53,477 bases of DNA from Lachnospiraceae bacterium (GCA_029227035.1 JAQXZD010000076.1:1-53477); one strand, 5' to 3'; positions 8,898 to 17,827 are shown, counted from the first letter of the stretch. The notes: generated from the letters alone by a model not told the origin. Made by a program: numbers and translations.

Positions 8898-10838
8898 ATG
8901 ATTATTAAAGAAGGAAGCTATGCACAGCTTGGGGTTTCCCAACAGTGCGAGTGGACAAATTTTACATTTTGCGGAGAAAAAGAGGATCAGTGTTTTGTGG
9001 TGCTGCTTCATGCAGGAGAACAAAAGCCGGAGCGGATTGCAGTGCCGGAGGAATATTGTCTCGGCTCACTGCGCTCCATCGCCATCAAGAATCTGAAACC
9101 GGATGAATACACTTATTATTTTGAGATAAACGGAAACCGTGTGATGGATCCCTATGCCCATGGAATCAGGGGAAGACAGATTTGGAATGACAGTGCCCGC
9201 AGGGAAGTGAATTATGAAGTATGTGCTTCTCTTGTGCCGCAGAAAGCGCAGAAATGTAAGATATTGAGCCCGGAGACGGATCGCTCCGATATGATTATGT
9301 ACAAGCTTCATGTCCGGGGGTTTACCATGGATTCCGGGACGAAGACCGCAGGAACCTTTAAGGCGGTGATCAACCGGATTCCGTATTTGAAAAAGCTCGG
9401 CATTACCACAGTGGAACTGATGCCGGTGTATGAGTTTGAAGAGATAGAGTTTTTGCCGGAGGAGAAGATTCCGGAATATATCAGGTGGGAGGAGCATGAG
9501 AAGGACATGATCAAGCCTTCCCAGAGGAAGGTGAAAGCGCCGCCCGAAGTCAATTACTGGGGATACAAGGAGGGAAACTATTTTGCGGTGAAGGCTTCTT
9601 ATGCATCAGATCCGGAGAATGCGTCGGAAGAGTACAGGACACTGATACGAAAGCTTCATGAGAACCGGATGGAATGTATCATGGAGATGTATTTTGAGGA
9701 TGATACCAACCACAATCTGATTCTTGATGCGCTTCGCTACTGGGTAAAGGAGTATCAGGTGGATGGATTTCATTTGCTGGGTACCAATCTTCCGATTACG
9801 GCAATTGTACAGGATCAGATTCTGAGCAGAACCAAGATTTTTTATGTTGGATTTGATGAGAAGGTATGCAGGGAAAGCCGGAAATACAAGAATTTGTTCA
9901 TTTACAAGGATGAATATATGTATCCGGCAAGGCGTATCCTGAATCAATTCAACGGAAACATGCAGGATTTCATGAACCAGCAGCGCAAGCAGGGCGAATA
10001 CTTTGGCTTTGTAAATTACATTACCGGCAATAACGGATTTACCCTGGCGGATCTGTTCATGTATAACGATAAGCATAACGAGGCAAACGGAGAGGATAAT
10101 CAGGACGGAAGTGTCTGGAATTTCAGCAATAATCACGGAGTGGAAGGACCAACCAGAAAACGAAGCATCAATGCCGTAAGGCGCCGTAAGTGGAGAAACA
10201 GTATGTTGATGCTTTTTTTGGCGCAGGGAGTTCCGCTGATCTGGTCGGGAGACGAAATCTGCAACTCCCAGAGCGGAAATAACAATGCGTACTGTCAGGA
10301 TAATCCGATTGGCTGGCTGAACTGGAAAAATGAAAAGACACATCAACGGGAACTGGATTTTTTACGCCGCCTGATCGCATTTCGAAAGGAGCATAAGATT
10401 CTTTCCTGTGACAAACCGTTTCAGTTTTCGGATTACAAATTTCTGGGAAGTCCGGATTTGTCGTACCATGGGGAAAATGCATGGCAACAGCGCCCGCTGG
10501 AGGGACGGCAGAGCCTTGGAGTCATGTACTGCGGAGCATATGCAGATGAGAAAAAGGATGCGGAGGATGTATATACCGCTTACAATTTTTCGCAGGAGGA
10601 AGCAGGACTTGCACTTCCGAAGCTGCCAAGGGAAAAGGAATGGTATCTGGTAATTGACAGCAGTGATGACGAGCATCCTTTTTTGCAGGAGCCGAAAGCG
10701 TGTGATATGGATCAGTTGATCGTTTTGCCACAGACCATCTGTGTACTGGTGAGCAGAAAAAAGGAAGAAACCGTGCGTGAGGAACAGTTACCAAAGGAAA
10801 AACGAGAGAACAGGAAAATGAGGCGCAAAAGTAAATGA
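8898..10838 (+). CDS. GH13 isoamylase/GlgX-like protein, predicted catalytically inactive
   Basis: It has the isoamylase/glycogen-debranching layout: an N-terminal beta-sandwich, YKLHVRGFT, VELMPVYEF (region I), then KHNEANGEDNQDG, SNNHGVEGPT and LIWSGDE, all typical of GlgX/TreX relatives. All three catalytic positions are changed (numbered from the ATG at 8859). The nucleophile Asp in DGFRFDL is Leu307 (DGFHLLG). The acid/base Glu in AEPWD is Val330 (YVGFD). The second Asp in the HDG motif is Asn392 (GNNG). I infer a binding or scaffold role in glycogen metabolism rather than hydrolysis. ATG 8898 has AGGAAAG 7 bases upstream; ATG 8859 would be almost leaderless. The end overlaps the next gene as ATGA. 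Confidence 0.85.
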   Translation: MIIKEGSYAQLGVSQQCEWTNFTFCGEKEDQCFVVLLHAGEQKPERIAVPEEYCLGSLRSIAIKNLKPDEYTYYFEINGNRVMDPYAHGIRGRQIWNDSARREVNYEVCASLVPQKAQKCKILSPETDRSDMIMYKLHVRGFTMDSGTKTAGTFKAVINRIPYLKKLGITTVELMPVYEFEEIEFLPEEKIPEYIRWEEHEKDMIKPSQRKVKAPPEVNYWGYKEGNYFAVKASYASDPENASEEYRTLIRKLHENRMECIMEMYFEDDTNHNLILDALRYWVKEYQVDGFHLLGTNLPITAIVQDQILSRTKIFYVGFDEKVCRESRKYKNLFIYKDEYMYPARRILNQFNGNMQDFMNQQRKQGEYFGFVNYITGNNGFTLADLFMYNDKHNEANGEDNQDGSVWNFSNNHGVEGPTRKRSINAVRRRKWRNSMLMLFLAQGVPLIWSGDEICNSQSGNNNAYCQDNPIGWLNWKNEKTHQRELDFLRRLIAFRKEHKILSCDKPFQFSDYKFLGSPDLSYHGENAWQQRPLEGRQSLGVMYCGAYADEKKDAEDVYTAYNFSQEEAGLALPKLPREKEWYLVIDSSDDEHPFLQEPKACDMDQLIVLPQTICVLVSRKKEETVREEQLPKEKRENRKMRRKSK

Positions 10839-11431
10839 GTAAGGCGTGGAAACATTTTTGTACAATAACAAGACATAAAAATCTGGTTCTTGTGGGCTGC
10901 TTTAAGGTGGGGCTGTATAAGCAGGGACTTTTACATGATCTGTCCAAATATTCCCCGACGGAATTTCTGGTTGGATGCAGATATTACAAAGGATATATGA
11001 GTCCGAATAATGCGGAGCGGAAGGATAAAGGATATTCGACCGCATGGCTGCACCACAAGGGGCGGAACAAGCATCATCTGGAGTATTGGATTGATTATGA
11101 TGTGGACACCGGAGACGGAAAAGAGCATGGCGGAATGACTGGGATGAAGATGCCCATCCGCTATGTGGTGGAGATGTTTATCGACCGTGTGAGCGCGTCT
11201 AAGAACTATCAGAAGGAGAAGTATACCGATCAGAGTCCCTATCAGTATTTCCTGAAAGGAAAGAAGAATTATATCATACATGAAGACACCGAGGCACTTT
11301 TGGGCTATCTTCTTACGATGCTGGCAAAACGCGGGGAGAAGACAACTTATGCCTTCGTGAAAAATGAGGTTTTAAAGGGCAAAGTTCCCTATAATAAAGA
11401 AGAACTGGAACAGAGAACCAGGGCGCTGTGA
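10835..11431 (+). CDS. DUF5662 family protein
   Basis: This 198-residue protein has the DUF5662 hallmarks: GLYKQGLLHDLSKYSPTEF, GYMSPNNAE, WLHHKGRNKHHLEYW and MKMPIRYVVEMFIDRV. The repeated His/Asp pairs resemble a metal-binding HD-like helical core, but the family's activity is not established. It overlaps the isoamylase-like gene by 4 bases (ATGA), so the two are translationally coupled. No partner enzyme suggests its substrate. Confidence 0.85.
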   Translation: MSKAWKHFCTITRHKNLVLVGCFKVGLYKQGLLHDLSKYSPTEFLVGCRYYKGYMSPNNAERKDKGYSTAWLHHKGRNKHHLEYWIDYDVDTGDGKEHGGMTGMKMPIRYVVEMFIDRVSASKNYQKEKYTDQSPYQYFLKGKKNYIIHEDTEALLGYLLTMLAKRGEKTTYAFVKNEVLKGKVPYNKEELEQRTRAL

Positions 11432-11454
11432 AAACGGCGCCTTGTACCTTTTTT
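11420..11454 (+). terminator. Likely intrinsic terminator after the DUF5662 gene
   Basis: AGGGCGC (11420-11426) pairs with GCGCCTT (11437-11443) around a 10-base loop, and a six-T run follows at 11449-11454 after a short spacer. The first arm overlaps the end of the coding region. Confidence 0.6.
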
Positions 11455-11464
11455 GGGGGAAAAG

Positions 11465-11495
11465 CACGAGAAAAGCTTTCGCGTCATAGTATAAT
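11465..11495 (+). promoter_or_regulatory. Candidate sigma-K/sigma-A promoter region of sigK
   Basis: CACG (11465-11468), 16 bases, then CATAGTATA (11485-11493) fits the sigma-K pattern mACm-16-CATAnnnTA apart from the last base of the -35 box. A TATAAT (11490-11495) overlaps it but has no good -35 partner at 17 bases. Autoregulation of sigK by its own product is known in Bacillus; here it is inferred. Confidence 0.4.
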
Positions 11496-11521
11496 AGAAA
11501 GCAGTTGTAAAAAGGTGCTGA

Positions 11522-12145
11522 GTGAAAACATTTTTAGTTCCACTGTCACCGGAGGAAGAAGAGGATTGCCTGAACCGGATAAAGAATGGGGAGAAGGCAG
11601 CAAAGGAAGAGCTGATTTTACACAACATGCGCCTTGTGGCCCATGTGGCCAAGAAATATACCGGCTCCCAGGAGGACATGGAGGATCTCATATCAATCGG
11701 GACAATCGGACTTCTGAAAGCAGCGGACAGTTTCCGACCGGATTACGGAAGCCGTTTTGCCACCTATGCAATTCGCTGTATAGACAATGAGATGCTCATG
11801 CATTTCAGAAGTAAAAGGAAGGTTCGTGGGGAGGTGTCTTTGTTTGAATCCATCGGGACGGATAAAGAAGGAAATCAGATACAGCTCGTGGAAGTGCTGG
11901 AATACAATGACAGCAATGTGATTGATGATGTGGCAAAAAAGGAGCAGATCGGAAAAATCAAGGCGGAGATGGGAACGGTTTTAAGCAGCCGGGAACTTTT
12001 GATTATCCGAAAGAGGTACGGTCTGGACGGGGAGCGCGAGCAGACTCAGAGGGAGATTGCAGACCGGTTGGGAATATCCCGTTCCTATGTGTCACGTATC
12101 GAAAAAAAGGCGCTGGAGAAACTTCGAAAAATAATTTGCGAATAA
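11522..12145 (+). CDS. sigK: Sporulation sigma factor SigK
   Basis: This 207-residue sigma-70 family factor drives late mother-cell transcription during sporulation. Region 2 (HNMRLVAHVAKKY, EDLISIGTIGLLKA, FATYAIRCIDNEMLMHFR) and region 4 (TQREIADRLGISRSYVSRIEKKAL) follow the SigK pattern closely. The start is GTG at 11522, and an in-frame TGA sits directly upstream at 11519. The protein therefore opens at MKTFLVPLSPEEE and cannot carry the N-terminal pro-peptide of Bacillus pro-sigma-K. The gene is continuous, with no skin-like insertion. AAAGGTG is the ribosome binding site. Confidence 0.92.
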   Translation: MKTFLVPLSPEEEEDCLNRIKNGEKAAKEELILHNMRLVAHVAKKYTGSQEDMEDLISIGTIGLLKAADSFRPDYGSRFATYAIRCIDNEMLMHFRSKRKVRGEVSLFESIGTDKEGNQIQLVEVLEYNDSNVIDDVAKKEQIGKIKAEMGTVLSSRELLIIRKRYGLDGEREQTQREIADRLGISRSYVSRIEKKALEKLRKIICE

Positions 12146-12162
12146 TTTCAAAATCAGGGTGT

Positions 12163-12202
12163 AAAAAGATGAATTTTGTGTTAGAATAAATTCATCTTTT
12201 TT
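12163..12202 (+). terminator. Intrinsic terminator of sigK
   Basis: AAAAAGATGAATTT (12163-12176) pairs with AAATTCATCTTTTT (12188-12201) in a 14-bp stem with an 11-base loop and ends in a T-run. It falls in the 104-base gap before comM. I see no clear separate promoter for comM there. Confidence 0.85.
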
Positions 12203-12249
12203 CATGCATGAATCCATGCAGATTCCCAATTGTTGGAACAGAGGTGAAT

Positions 12250-13782
12250 ATGTACAGTACAGTAATGACATCCATGCTGGATGGAATTCACGCGGTGTTT
12301 ATCCGTGTCGAGGTGGATATCAGTACGGGGATGCCGGTGTTTGACATGGTGGGGTACTTATCTTCGGAGCTTAGGGAAGCAAAGGAGCGGGTGAGGACAG
12401 CCCTTCATAACTGCGGGATTGCTCTGCCGGCAAAGCGAATCACGGTAAATCTTTCGCCCGCAAATATAAGAAAGACCGGTACGGGTTTTGACCTTCCCAT
12501 TGCGGTTGCGCTTCTTGTATCGCTTGGGATTATTGAGAAGGAAAGTTGTGAGGGGATTCTGTTTACCGGAGAATTGAATCTGAACGGAGATCTTCTGCCG
12601 GTGAGAGGAATGTTGCCGATGGTATCGGACGGAGCCAAAAACGGAATTTCAAAGTTTATTGTGCCTGCGGATAACAGGAGGGAGGCCGGACTTGTAAAAA
12701 ACGTCAGCACATATGGCTTTTCGTCCCTTCTGGAAGTCATCCGTTATCTGCAGACTTCCGAATACCGGGAACCGGAACATGAATTGGAAAAGCGTCCTAT
12801 AATGAAGAAAAGCTGTGATTTTTCGGAGGTGAACGGACAGAAATTCTTAAAGAGGGCAGCGGAGGTGGCGGCAAGCGGGATGCACAACATGCTAATGATT
12901 GGTCCTCCGGGAGCCGGAAAAACCATGATTTCGGAGCGGATGGCAACCATTCTTCCGCCGCTGACGGAAAAGGAGCAGATGGAGGTCTCCAAAATATACA
13001 GTATCAACGGACTGATGATGGAGAAGGACAGCCTGTTGACGGATCGCCCGTTTCGCAATCCGCATCATACCATAAGCAGTGTCGGACTGGCGGGCGGCGG
13101 AAATCCGATTCGTCCGGGAGAAATCTCACTGGCACATCACGGGGTACTTTTTCTGGACGAGTTGACGGAGTTTTCCAAACAGACGTTGGAAATATTGCGG
13201 CAGCCTTTGGAGGAGCGGGAGATTCACCTGTCACGGGCATGCGGAAATGTAAGCTATCCGTCGGATTTCCTGCTTCTGGCATCCATGAATCCGTGCAACT
13301 GCGGTTATTATCCGGACATGCAGAGGTGTCGATGTACGCCTGCGGTTTTAAAGAGATATTTTGGGAGAATATCACAGCCTCTGATTGACCGGATTGATCT
13401 TTGCGTCGAAGCGCAGACAATCAGTTATGAGGAGTTGACCGGAAATATGGAGAACGAGTCTTCCGAGAGCATCCGGGAGAGGGTGGTTATGTGTCAGGAG
13501 ATTCAGCTCTACCGTTACAGGCAGGAGGACTTCTGCCATAACAGCAGGATACCGGCCTATCGACTGGCTGAATTCTGCCGTCTGGATGATAAGGAACTGC
13601 ATTACATGGAGAATATCTATCGGAAAATGTCATTAACGGCCCGCACTTATCATAAGATTTTGCGGGTGGCAAGGACAATTGCGGACATGCGAAGGTCGGA
13701 GAAGATTCAGTTGCGGGATCTGAATGAGGCGGTCTGTTACAGAAGCATTGACGGGAATCTGTGGGGAGGTGCAGATGAGTAA
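12250..13782 (+). CDS. comM: YifB/ComM family Mg-chelatase-like AAA+ ATPase
   Basis: The N-terminal domain (DISTGMPVFDMVGY, KRITVNLSPANIRKTGTGFDLPIA) is the Lon-protease-like fold of ComM. Next come Walker A GPPGAGKT, Walker B-like GVLFLDELTEF, the zinc-like cluster NPCNCGYYPD with RCRCTP, and a C-terminal Mg-chelatase helical domain. ComM is a hexameric helicase that extends branch migration during integration of transforming DNA, and dprA next door fits that role. I start at ATG 12250 (MYSTVMTSML) because AGAGGTG lies just upstream; the ATG at 12208 lacks a ribosome binding site. The end overlaps dprA by 8 bases. Confidence 0.92.
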   Translation: MYSTVMTSMLDGIHAVFIRVEVDISTGMPVFDMVGYLSSELREAKERVRTALHNCGIALPAKRITVNLSPANIRKTGTGFDLPIAVALLVSLGIIEKESCEGILFTGELNLNGDLLPVRGMLPMVSDGAKNGISKFIVPADNRREAGLVKNVSTYGFSSLLEVIRYLQTSEYREPEHELEKRPIMKKSCDFSEVNGQKFLKRAAEVAASGMHNMLMIGPPGAGKTMISERMATILPPLTEKEQMEVSKIYSINGLMMEKDSLLTDRPFRNPHHTISSVGLAGGGNPIRPGEISLAHHGVLFLDELTEFSKQTLEILRQPLEEREIHLSRACGNVSYPSDFLLLASMNPCNCGYYPDMQRCRCTPAVLKRYFGRISQPLIDRIDLCVEAQTISYEELTGNMENESSESIRERVVMCQEIQLYRYRQEDFCHNSRIPAYRLAEFCRLDDKELHYMENIYRKMSLTARTYHKILRVARTIADMRRSEKIQLRDLNEAVCYRSIDGNLWGGADE

Positions 13783-14857
13783 GTATGCGTACTGGCTTTC
13801 CCGCGTGGAAGGCATGAGCAGCAACAGGATTGCGCGGATACGCATGGTCTGCGGGACCGCGGAAGAGATATACGGACTTACGGAGAAGGAACTGGAAAAG
13901 ATATCCGGTCTGCGGGAGAAAGATATTCATGCGCTTACAGAGAGCAGGCGGACGTGGAATCTGGAACAGGAATGGGGAATGCTTCAGGAGTCTGGAATGA
14001 ATTTTGTATCGCTGGAAGATGCATGGTACCCCAAAAAGCTGGAGCAGATTGTGAATGCCCCTTATGCGCTCTATTACAGGGGACATTTGCCGGATGATAA
14101 AAAGAAGAGTGTGGCAATTGTTGGGGCGCGCACGAGAAGCGCTTATGGGAGCCAGATAGCCGGGCAGCTTGCGAAAAGTCTGGCACAGGCGGGAGTGGAA
14201 GTGATCAGCGGAATGGCTTATGGCATTGACACCGATGGACATAAGGGAGCTCTGGATGGGGGCGGTCAGACCTTTGCGGTTCTTGGGTGCGGCGCGGATG
14301 TATGTTATCCGAAGAGCAATGCCTATCTGTATGAGAAGATACAAAAGGAGGGTGGGATTCTGTCGGAATTTGCGCCAAAAACACAGCCGCTTCCGGCATA
14401 TTTTCCGCAGAGAAACCGGATTATTGCAGGACTTTCGGACTATACGGTGGTCATTGAGGCGCGTCTTAAGAGCGGTTCTCTGATTACGGCAGATTATGCG
14501 GTGGAACAGGGAAGAGAAGTTTATGCACTTCCGGGGCGTGTCACGGATGCTCTGAGTCAGGGCTGCAATGCGCTGATTCAGCAGGGTGCAGGTGTGATTA
14601 CGAGTGTGGAAGAATTCCTCGGAGAATTACATTTGGACACGGGGAATACGGTCTCTCAGACGAATTTTCACAAATTACTTCTTGAAAAAGATGAAGTGTT
14701 GGTGTATGCTTTATTCGATTTGCGTCCAATCGGTTTGGGGACAATGGTGGAAAAAAGTCCCTTTGGACTGGCTGAATTACTGGATATATTGGAGCGATTG
14801 GAGCAAAAGGGGTTCATTAAAGAAACAATTCCGAATTTCTATGTGAAAACAATTTGA
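13775..14857 (+). CDS. dprA: DNA-processing protein DprA
   Basis: DprA binds incoming single-stranded DNA and loads RecA. The Rossmann-like core has VAIVGARTRSAYG, EVISGMAYGIDTDGHKGAL, VLGCGADVCYP, ILSEF, FPQRNRIIAGLS and SLITADYAVEQGREVYALPG. A winged-helix-like C-terminus follows (LAELLDILERLEQKGFIKE). The N-terminal SAM-like helices include RVEGMSSNRIARI. ATG 13775 is chosen because GGGGAGGTG lies 5-10 bases upstream; an earlier in-frame ATG at 13724 lies deep inside comM. Length (360 aa) is standard. Confidence 0.95.
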   Translation: MSKYAYWLSRVEGMSSNRIARIRMVCGTAEEIYGLTEKELEKISGLREKDIHALTESRRTWNLEQEWGMLQESGMNFVSLEDAWYPKKLEQIVNAPYALYYRGHLPDDKKKSVAIVGARTRSAYGSQIAGQLAKSLAQAGVEVISGMAYGIDTDGHKGALDGGGQTFAVLGCGADVCYPKSNAYLYEKIQKEGGILSEFAPKTQPLPAYFPQRNRIIAGLSDYTVVIEARLKSGSLITADYAVEQGREVYALPGRVTDALSQGCNALIQQGAGVITSVEEFLGELHLDTGNTVSQTNFHKLLLEKDEVLVYALFDLRPIGLGTMVEKSPFGLAELLDILERLEQKGFIKETIPNFYVKTI

Positions 14858-14875
14858 GAGATAAAGGAGCAGGCA

Positions 14876-16948
14876 ATGGCAAAGTATCTGGTTATCGTGG
14901 AGTCTCCCGCGAAGGTGAAGACAATTAAAAAATTTCTTGGGAAAAATTATGAGGTTATGGCGTCCAACGGACATGTGCGGGATCTTCCGAAGAGCCAGCT
15001 CGGTTTTTCGCCGGAGAACGATTTTGAACCGAAATACATTACCATTCGCGGAAAAGGAGAGATTCTTGCAAAGCTCCGCAAAGAGGTAAAAAAAGCTGAT
15101 AAAATATATCTCGCAACCGACCCGGACCGCGAGGGAGAGGCCATTTCGTGGCATCTGAGCAAGGCGTTGAAGCTGGAAAACAAGGATGTGAGCCGCATCA
15201 GCTTTAACGAGATTACGAAAAATGCAGTGACGGCATCCTTAAAGAATCCGCGTGAGATTGACATGGATCTTGTGGACGCACAGCAGGCAAGAAGAATGCT
15301 GGATCGTATTGTGGGATATGGAATCAGTCCGCTTCTGTGGGCGAAAGTCAAGAGGGGACTGAGTGCCGGACGTGTGCAGTCGGTGGCACTGCGCATCGTG
15401 TGCGACCGTGAGGAGGAGATTGATGCATTTATCCCGGAGGAATACTGGTCTCTGGAAGCCAATCTTCTTCCTGAGGGAGAGAAAAAGCCGATTGTTGCCC
15501 ATCTTACGGGAAAAGGCGGGGAAAAGCTGGAGATTCATTCAAAGGAGCAGATGGATCAGATTCTGGAAGAAGTAAAGAATGAGAAGTTCGTGGTTCAGGA
15601 TATCAAAAACGGAGAGCGAACCAAAAAAGCACCGTTGCCTTTTACCACGAGTACGTTGCAGCAGGAAGCTTCCAAGGCGTTGAATTTCCCGATTTCCAAG
15701 ACAATGCGTATTGCACAGCAGCTCTATGAAGGCGTGGATATCAAGGGACAGGGCACGGTTGGTCTGATTACTTACCTTCGAACGGATTCTATCCGTATTT
15801 CCGAGGAGGCAGATGCTGCGGCAAGAACGTTCATTGAGGAGACCTACGGCGGGGAGTACCTGTCTGTTGGGGATGGAAAAAAGAAAAGTGATGCGAAGAT
15901 ACAGGATGCGCATGAAGCGATTCGTCCGACGGACATCAACCGTATTCCGGCGGATATCAAGGAATCCTTGAGCAGAGACCAGTTCCGTCTCTACCAGCTT
16001 ATCTGGAGACGGTTTGCGGCAAGCCGTATGGCGAATGCAAAGTATGACACCATGTCGGTGCAGATTGGACTGGGAGAGTATCAGTTCAGGGTTTCCACTT
16101 CCAAAGTTGCCTTTGACGGATTTATGCTCGTATACACGGAGGCGGACGAGGAAAAGCAGGAGAAGCAGGTGCTTCTTAAGGATATTGATAAGGACACGAA
16201 GCTGGAGCTTCTGGAGTTTGAGCCGAAGCAGCATTTTACCCAGCCGCCGGCACATTATACGGAGGCATCGCTGGTTAAGACGCTTGAGGAGCTGGGAATC
16301 GGACGTCCGAGTACCTATTCTCCGACCATTACAACGATTATAGCCAGAAGATACATTACCAAAGAGAATAAGAACCTTTATGTCACGGAGATTGGCACGG
16401 TGGTGAATTCCATCATGAAGGAATCTTTCCCGACGATTGTGGATGAGCATTTCACGGCGAATATGGAGTCACTTCTGGATGGCGTGGCAGAGGGCAATAT
16501 CCATTGGAAAACGGTGGTGGCGAATTTTTATCCGGATCTGGAGAGCGCTGTACAGAAGGCGGAGAAGGAGCTGGAAAAAGTCACCATTGAGGACGAGGTC
16601 ACGGAAGAAATCTGCGAGAACTGCGGCAGAAACATGGTCATCAAGTATGGTCCATACGGAAAGTTCCTCGCCTGTCCGGGATTCCCGGAATGCCGTAACA
16701 CAAAGCCGTATTACGAGAAAATCGGTGTGGCTTGTCCGAAGTGCGGCAAGGATGTGGTGATTAAAATGACGAAAAAGGGAAGAAGATATTATGGATGTAT
16801 CGATAACCCGGAATGTGATTTTATGAGCTGGGGACGCCCGGTGGAGAAAAAATGTCCAAGGTGCGGCGGCTACATGGTGGAAAAAGGAAACAAGCTTGCC
16901 TGTGCGGATGAACATTGCGGTTATACGGAGGCAAAGAATAAAAATTAG
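14876..16948 (+). CDS. topA: DNA topoisomerase I
   Basis: This 690-residue type IA topoisomerase relaxes negative supercoils. The TOPRIM domain begins at KYLVIVESPAK and carries the metal-binding TDPDREGE at 81-88. The catalytic tyrosine is Tyr300 in GLITYLRTDSIR. Three Cys4 zinc ribbons close the C-terminus (CENC...CPGFPEC, CPKC...CIDNPEC, CPRC...CADEHC). The ribosome binding site AAAGGAG precedes the ATG by 8 bases. It follows dprA by 18 bases, and comM-dprA-topA looks like one transcription unit. Confidence 0.97.
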   Translation: MAKYLVIVESPAKVKTIKKFLGKNYEVMASNGHVRDLPKSQLGFSPENDFEPKYITIRGKGEILAKLRKEVKKADKIYLATDPDREGEAISWHLSKALKLENKDVSRISFNEITKNAVTASLKNPREIDMDLVDAQQARRMLDRIVGYGISPLLWAKVKRGLSAGRVQSVALRIVCDREEEIDAFIPEEYWSLEANLLPEGEKKPIVAHLTGKGGEKLEIHSKEQMDQILEEVKNEKFVVQDIKNGERTKKAPLPFTTSTLQQEASKALNFPISKTMRIAQQLYEGVDIKGQGTVGLITYLRTDSIRISEEADAAARTFIEETYGGEYLSVGDGKKKSDAKIQDAHEAIRPTDINRIPADIKESLSRDQFRLYQLIWRRFAASRMANAKYDTMSVQIGLGEYQFRVSTSKVAFDGFMLVYTEADEEKQEKQVLLKDIDKDTKLELLEFEPKQHFTQPPAHYTEASLVKTLEELGIGRPSTYSPTITTIIARRYITKENKNLYVTEIGTVVNSIMKESFPTIVDEHFTANMESLLDGVAEGNIHWKTVVANFYPDLESAVQKAEKELEKVTIEDEVTEEICENCGRNMVIKYGPYGKFLACPGFPECRNTKPYYEKIGVACPKCGKDVVIKMTKKGRRYYGCIDNPECDFMSWGRPVEKKCPRCGGYMVEKGNKLACADEHCGYTEAKNKN

Positions 16949-16958
16949 CAAAAAAATC

Positions 16959-16987
16959 TTGAATTGTCTGACAAATAGTGCTATCCT
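16959..16987 (+). promoter_or_regulatory. Promoter of codY
   Basis: TTGAAT (16959-16964), 17 bases, then TATCCT (16982-16987). The boxes are moderate matches with ideal spacing. A CodY-box-like palindrome overlaps the -35 box and spacer. Confidence 0.65.
16962..16976. promoter_or_regulatory. Candidate CodY operator (autoregulation)
   Basis: AATTGTCTGACAAAT matches the CodY consensus AATTTTCWGAAAATT at 12 of 15 positions and is itself nearly a perfect palindrome. It overlaps the -35 region of codY, where a bound repressor would block RNA polymerase. Confidence 0.6.
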
Positions 16988-17035
16988 AGTTAAGAGTTTT
17001 AATTATAGGACTTTTTGAGTCGCAGGGGGAGAGAT

Positions 17036-17827
17036 ATGAGCGTTCAGTTGTTGGATAAGACAAGAAAGATAAATAAGCTTCTTCACAATAACAATTCATC
17101 GAAGGTGGTATTTAACGATATCTGTGATGTGTTGACGGACGTTTTGGATTCCAACATCCTTGTGATCAGTAAAAAAGGAAAGGTTCTCGGTTCCAGTGTG
17201 GGAAGAGATACACAGGAGCTGCAGGAGCTTGTTGTGGATGAAGTCGGCGGTTATATAGATCCGGAGCTGAATGAGCGTCTGCTTGGAATTCTTTCCACCA
17301 AGGAGAATGTCAATCTGGAGACACTGGGATTCGGAGAGGAAACCAGAAAGTTCCGGGCAATCATTTCTCCGATTGATATTGCGGGAGAACGTCTCGGAAC
17401 CCTTTTTGAGTATCGTTGTGAGGAAGAATACGGAATTGACGATATTATTCTCACGGAATACGGAACCACGGTTGTGGGACTGGAGATGATGCGCTCCGTC
17501 AATGAGGAGAATGCGGAGGAGGAACGCAAAGTTGCCATTGTAAAATCGGCAATCAGCACACTTTCATTCTCGGAGCTGGAAGCCATTATCCATATCTTTG
17601 ATGAATTGAATGGAAACGAAGGTATTCTGGTTGCCAGCAGGATTGCAGACCGGGTAGGAATTACAAGGTCTGTGATAGTCAATGCCCTTAGAAAATTTGA
17701 GAGCGCGGGAGTCATCGAATCCCGTTCTTCCGGCATGAAGGGCACTTATATCAAGGTGGTCAACGATGTGGTGTTTGATGAGCTGGCAGAGCTGAAAAAG
17801 AAGAATATGAAAACGAAACAATACTAA
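17036..17827 (+). CDS. codY: GTP- and branched-chain amino acid-sensing repressor CodY
   Basis: This 263-residue global repressor has an N-terminal GAF-type effector domain (about 1-155; SVQLLDKTRKINKLL at the start) and a C-terminal winged helix with ASRIADRVGITRSVIVNALRK and SSGMKGTYIKV. In Firmicutes CodY responds to branched-chain amino acids and GTP and controls nutrient uptake, sporulation and motility. I start at ATG 17036, preceded by GGGGGAGAG; the in-frame ATG at 17015 has no such site. It sits just upstream of the fla/che promoter, the usual arrangement in Bacillus and many clostridia. Confidence 0.96.
   Translation: MSVQLLDKTRKINKLLHNNNSSKVVFNDICDVLTDVLDSNILVISKKGKVLGSSVGRDTQELQELVVDEVGGYIDPELNERLLGILSTKENVNLETLGFGEETRKFRAIISPIDIAGERLGTLFEYRCEEEYGIDDIILTEYGTTVVGLEMMRSVNEENAEEERKVAIVKSAISTLSFSELEAIIHIFDELNGNEGILVASRIADRVGITRSVIVNALRKFESAGVIESRSSGMKGTYIKVVNDVVFDELAELKKKNMKTKQY

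Noticed and set aside
13487..14344. A 285-codon minus-strand ORF across comM and dprA
   Set aside because: It lies antisense to two well-supported genes, has no family motif or ribosome binding site, and has a biased composition typical of a shadow frame.
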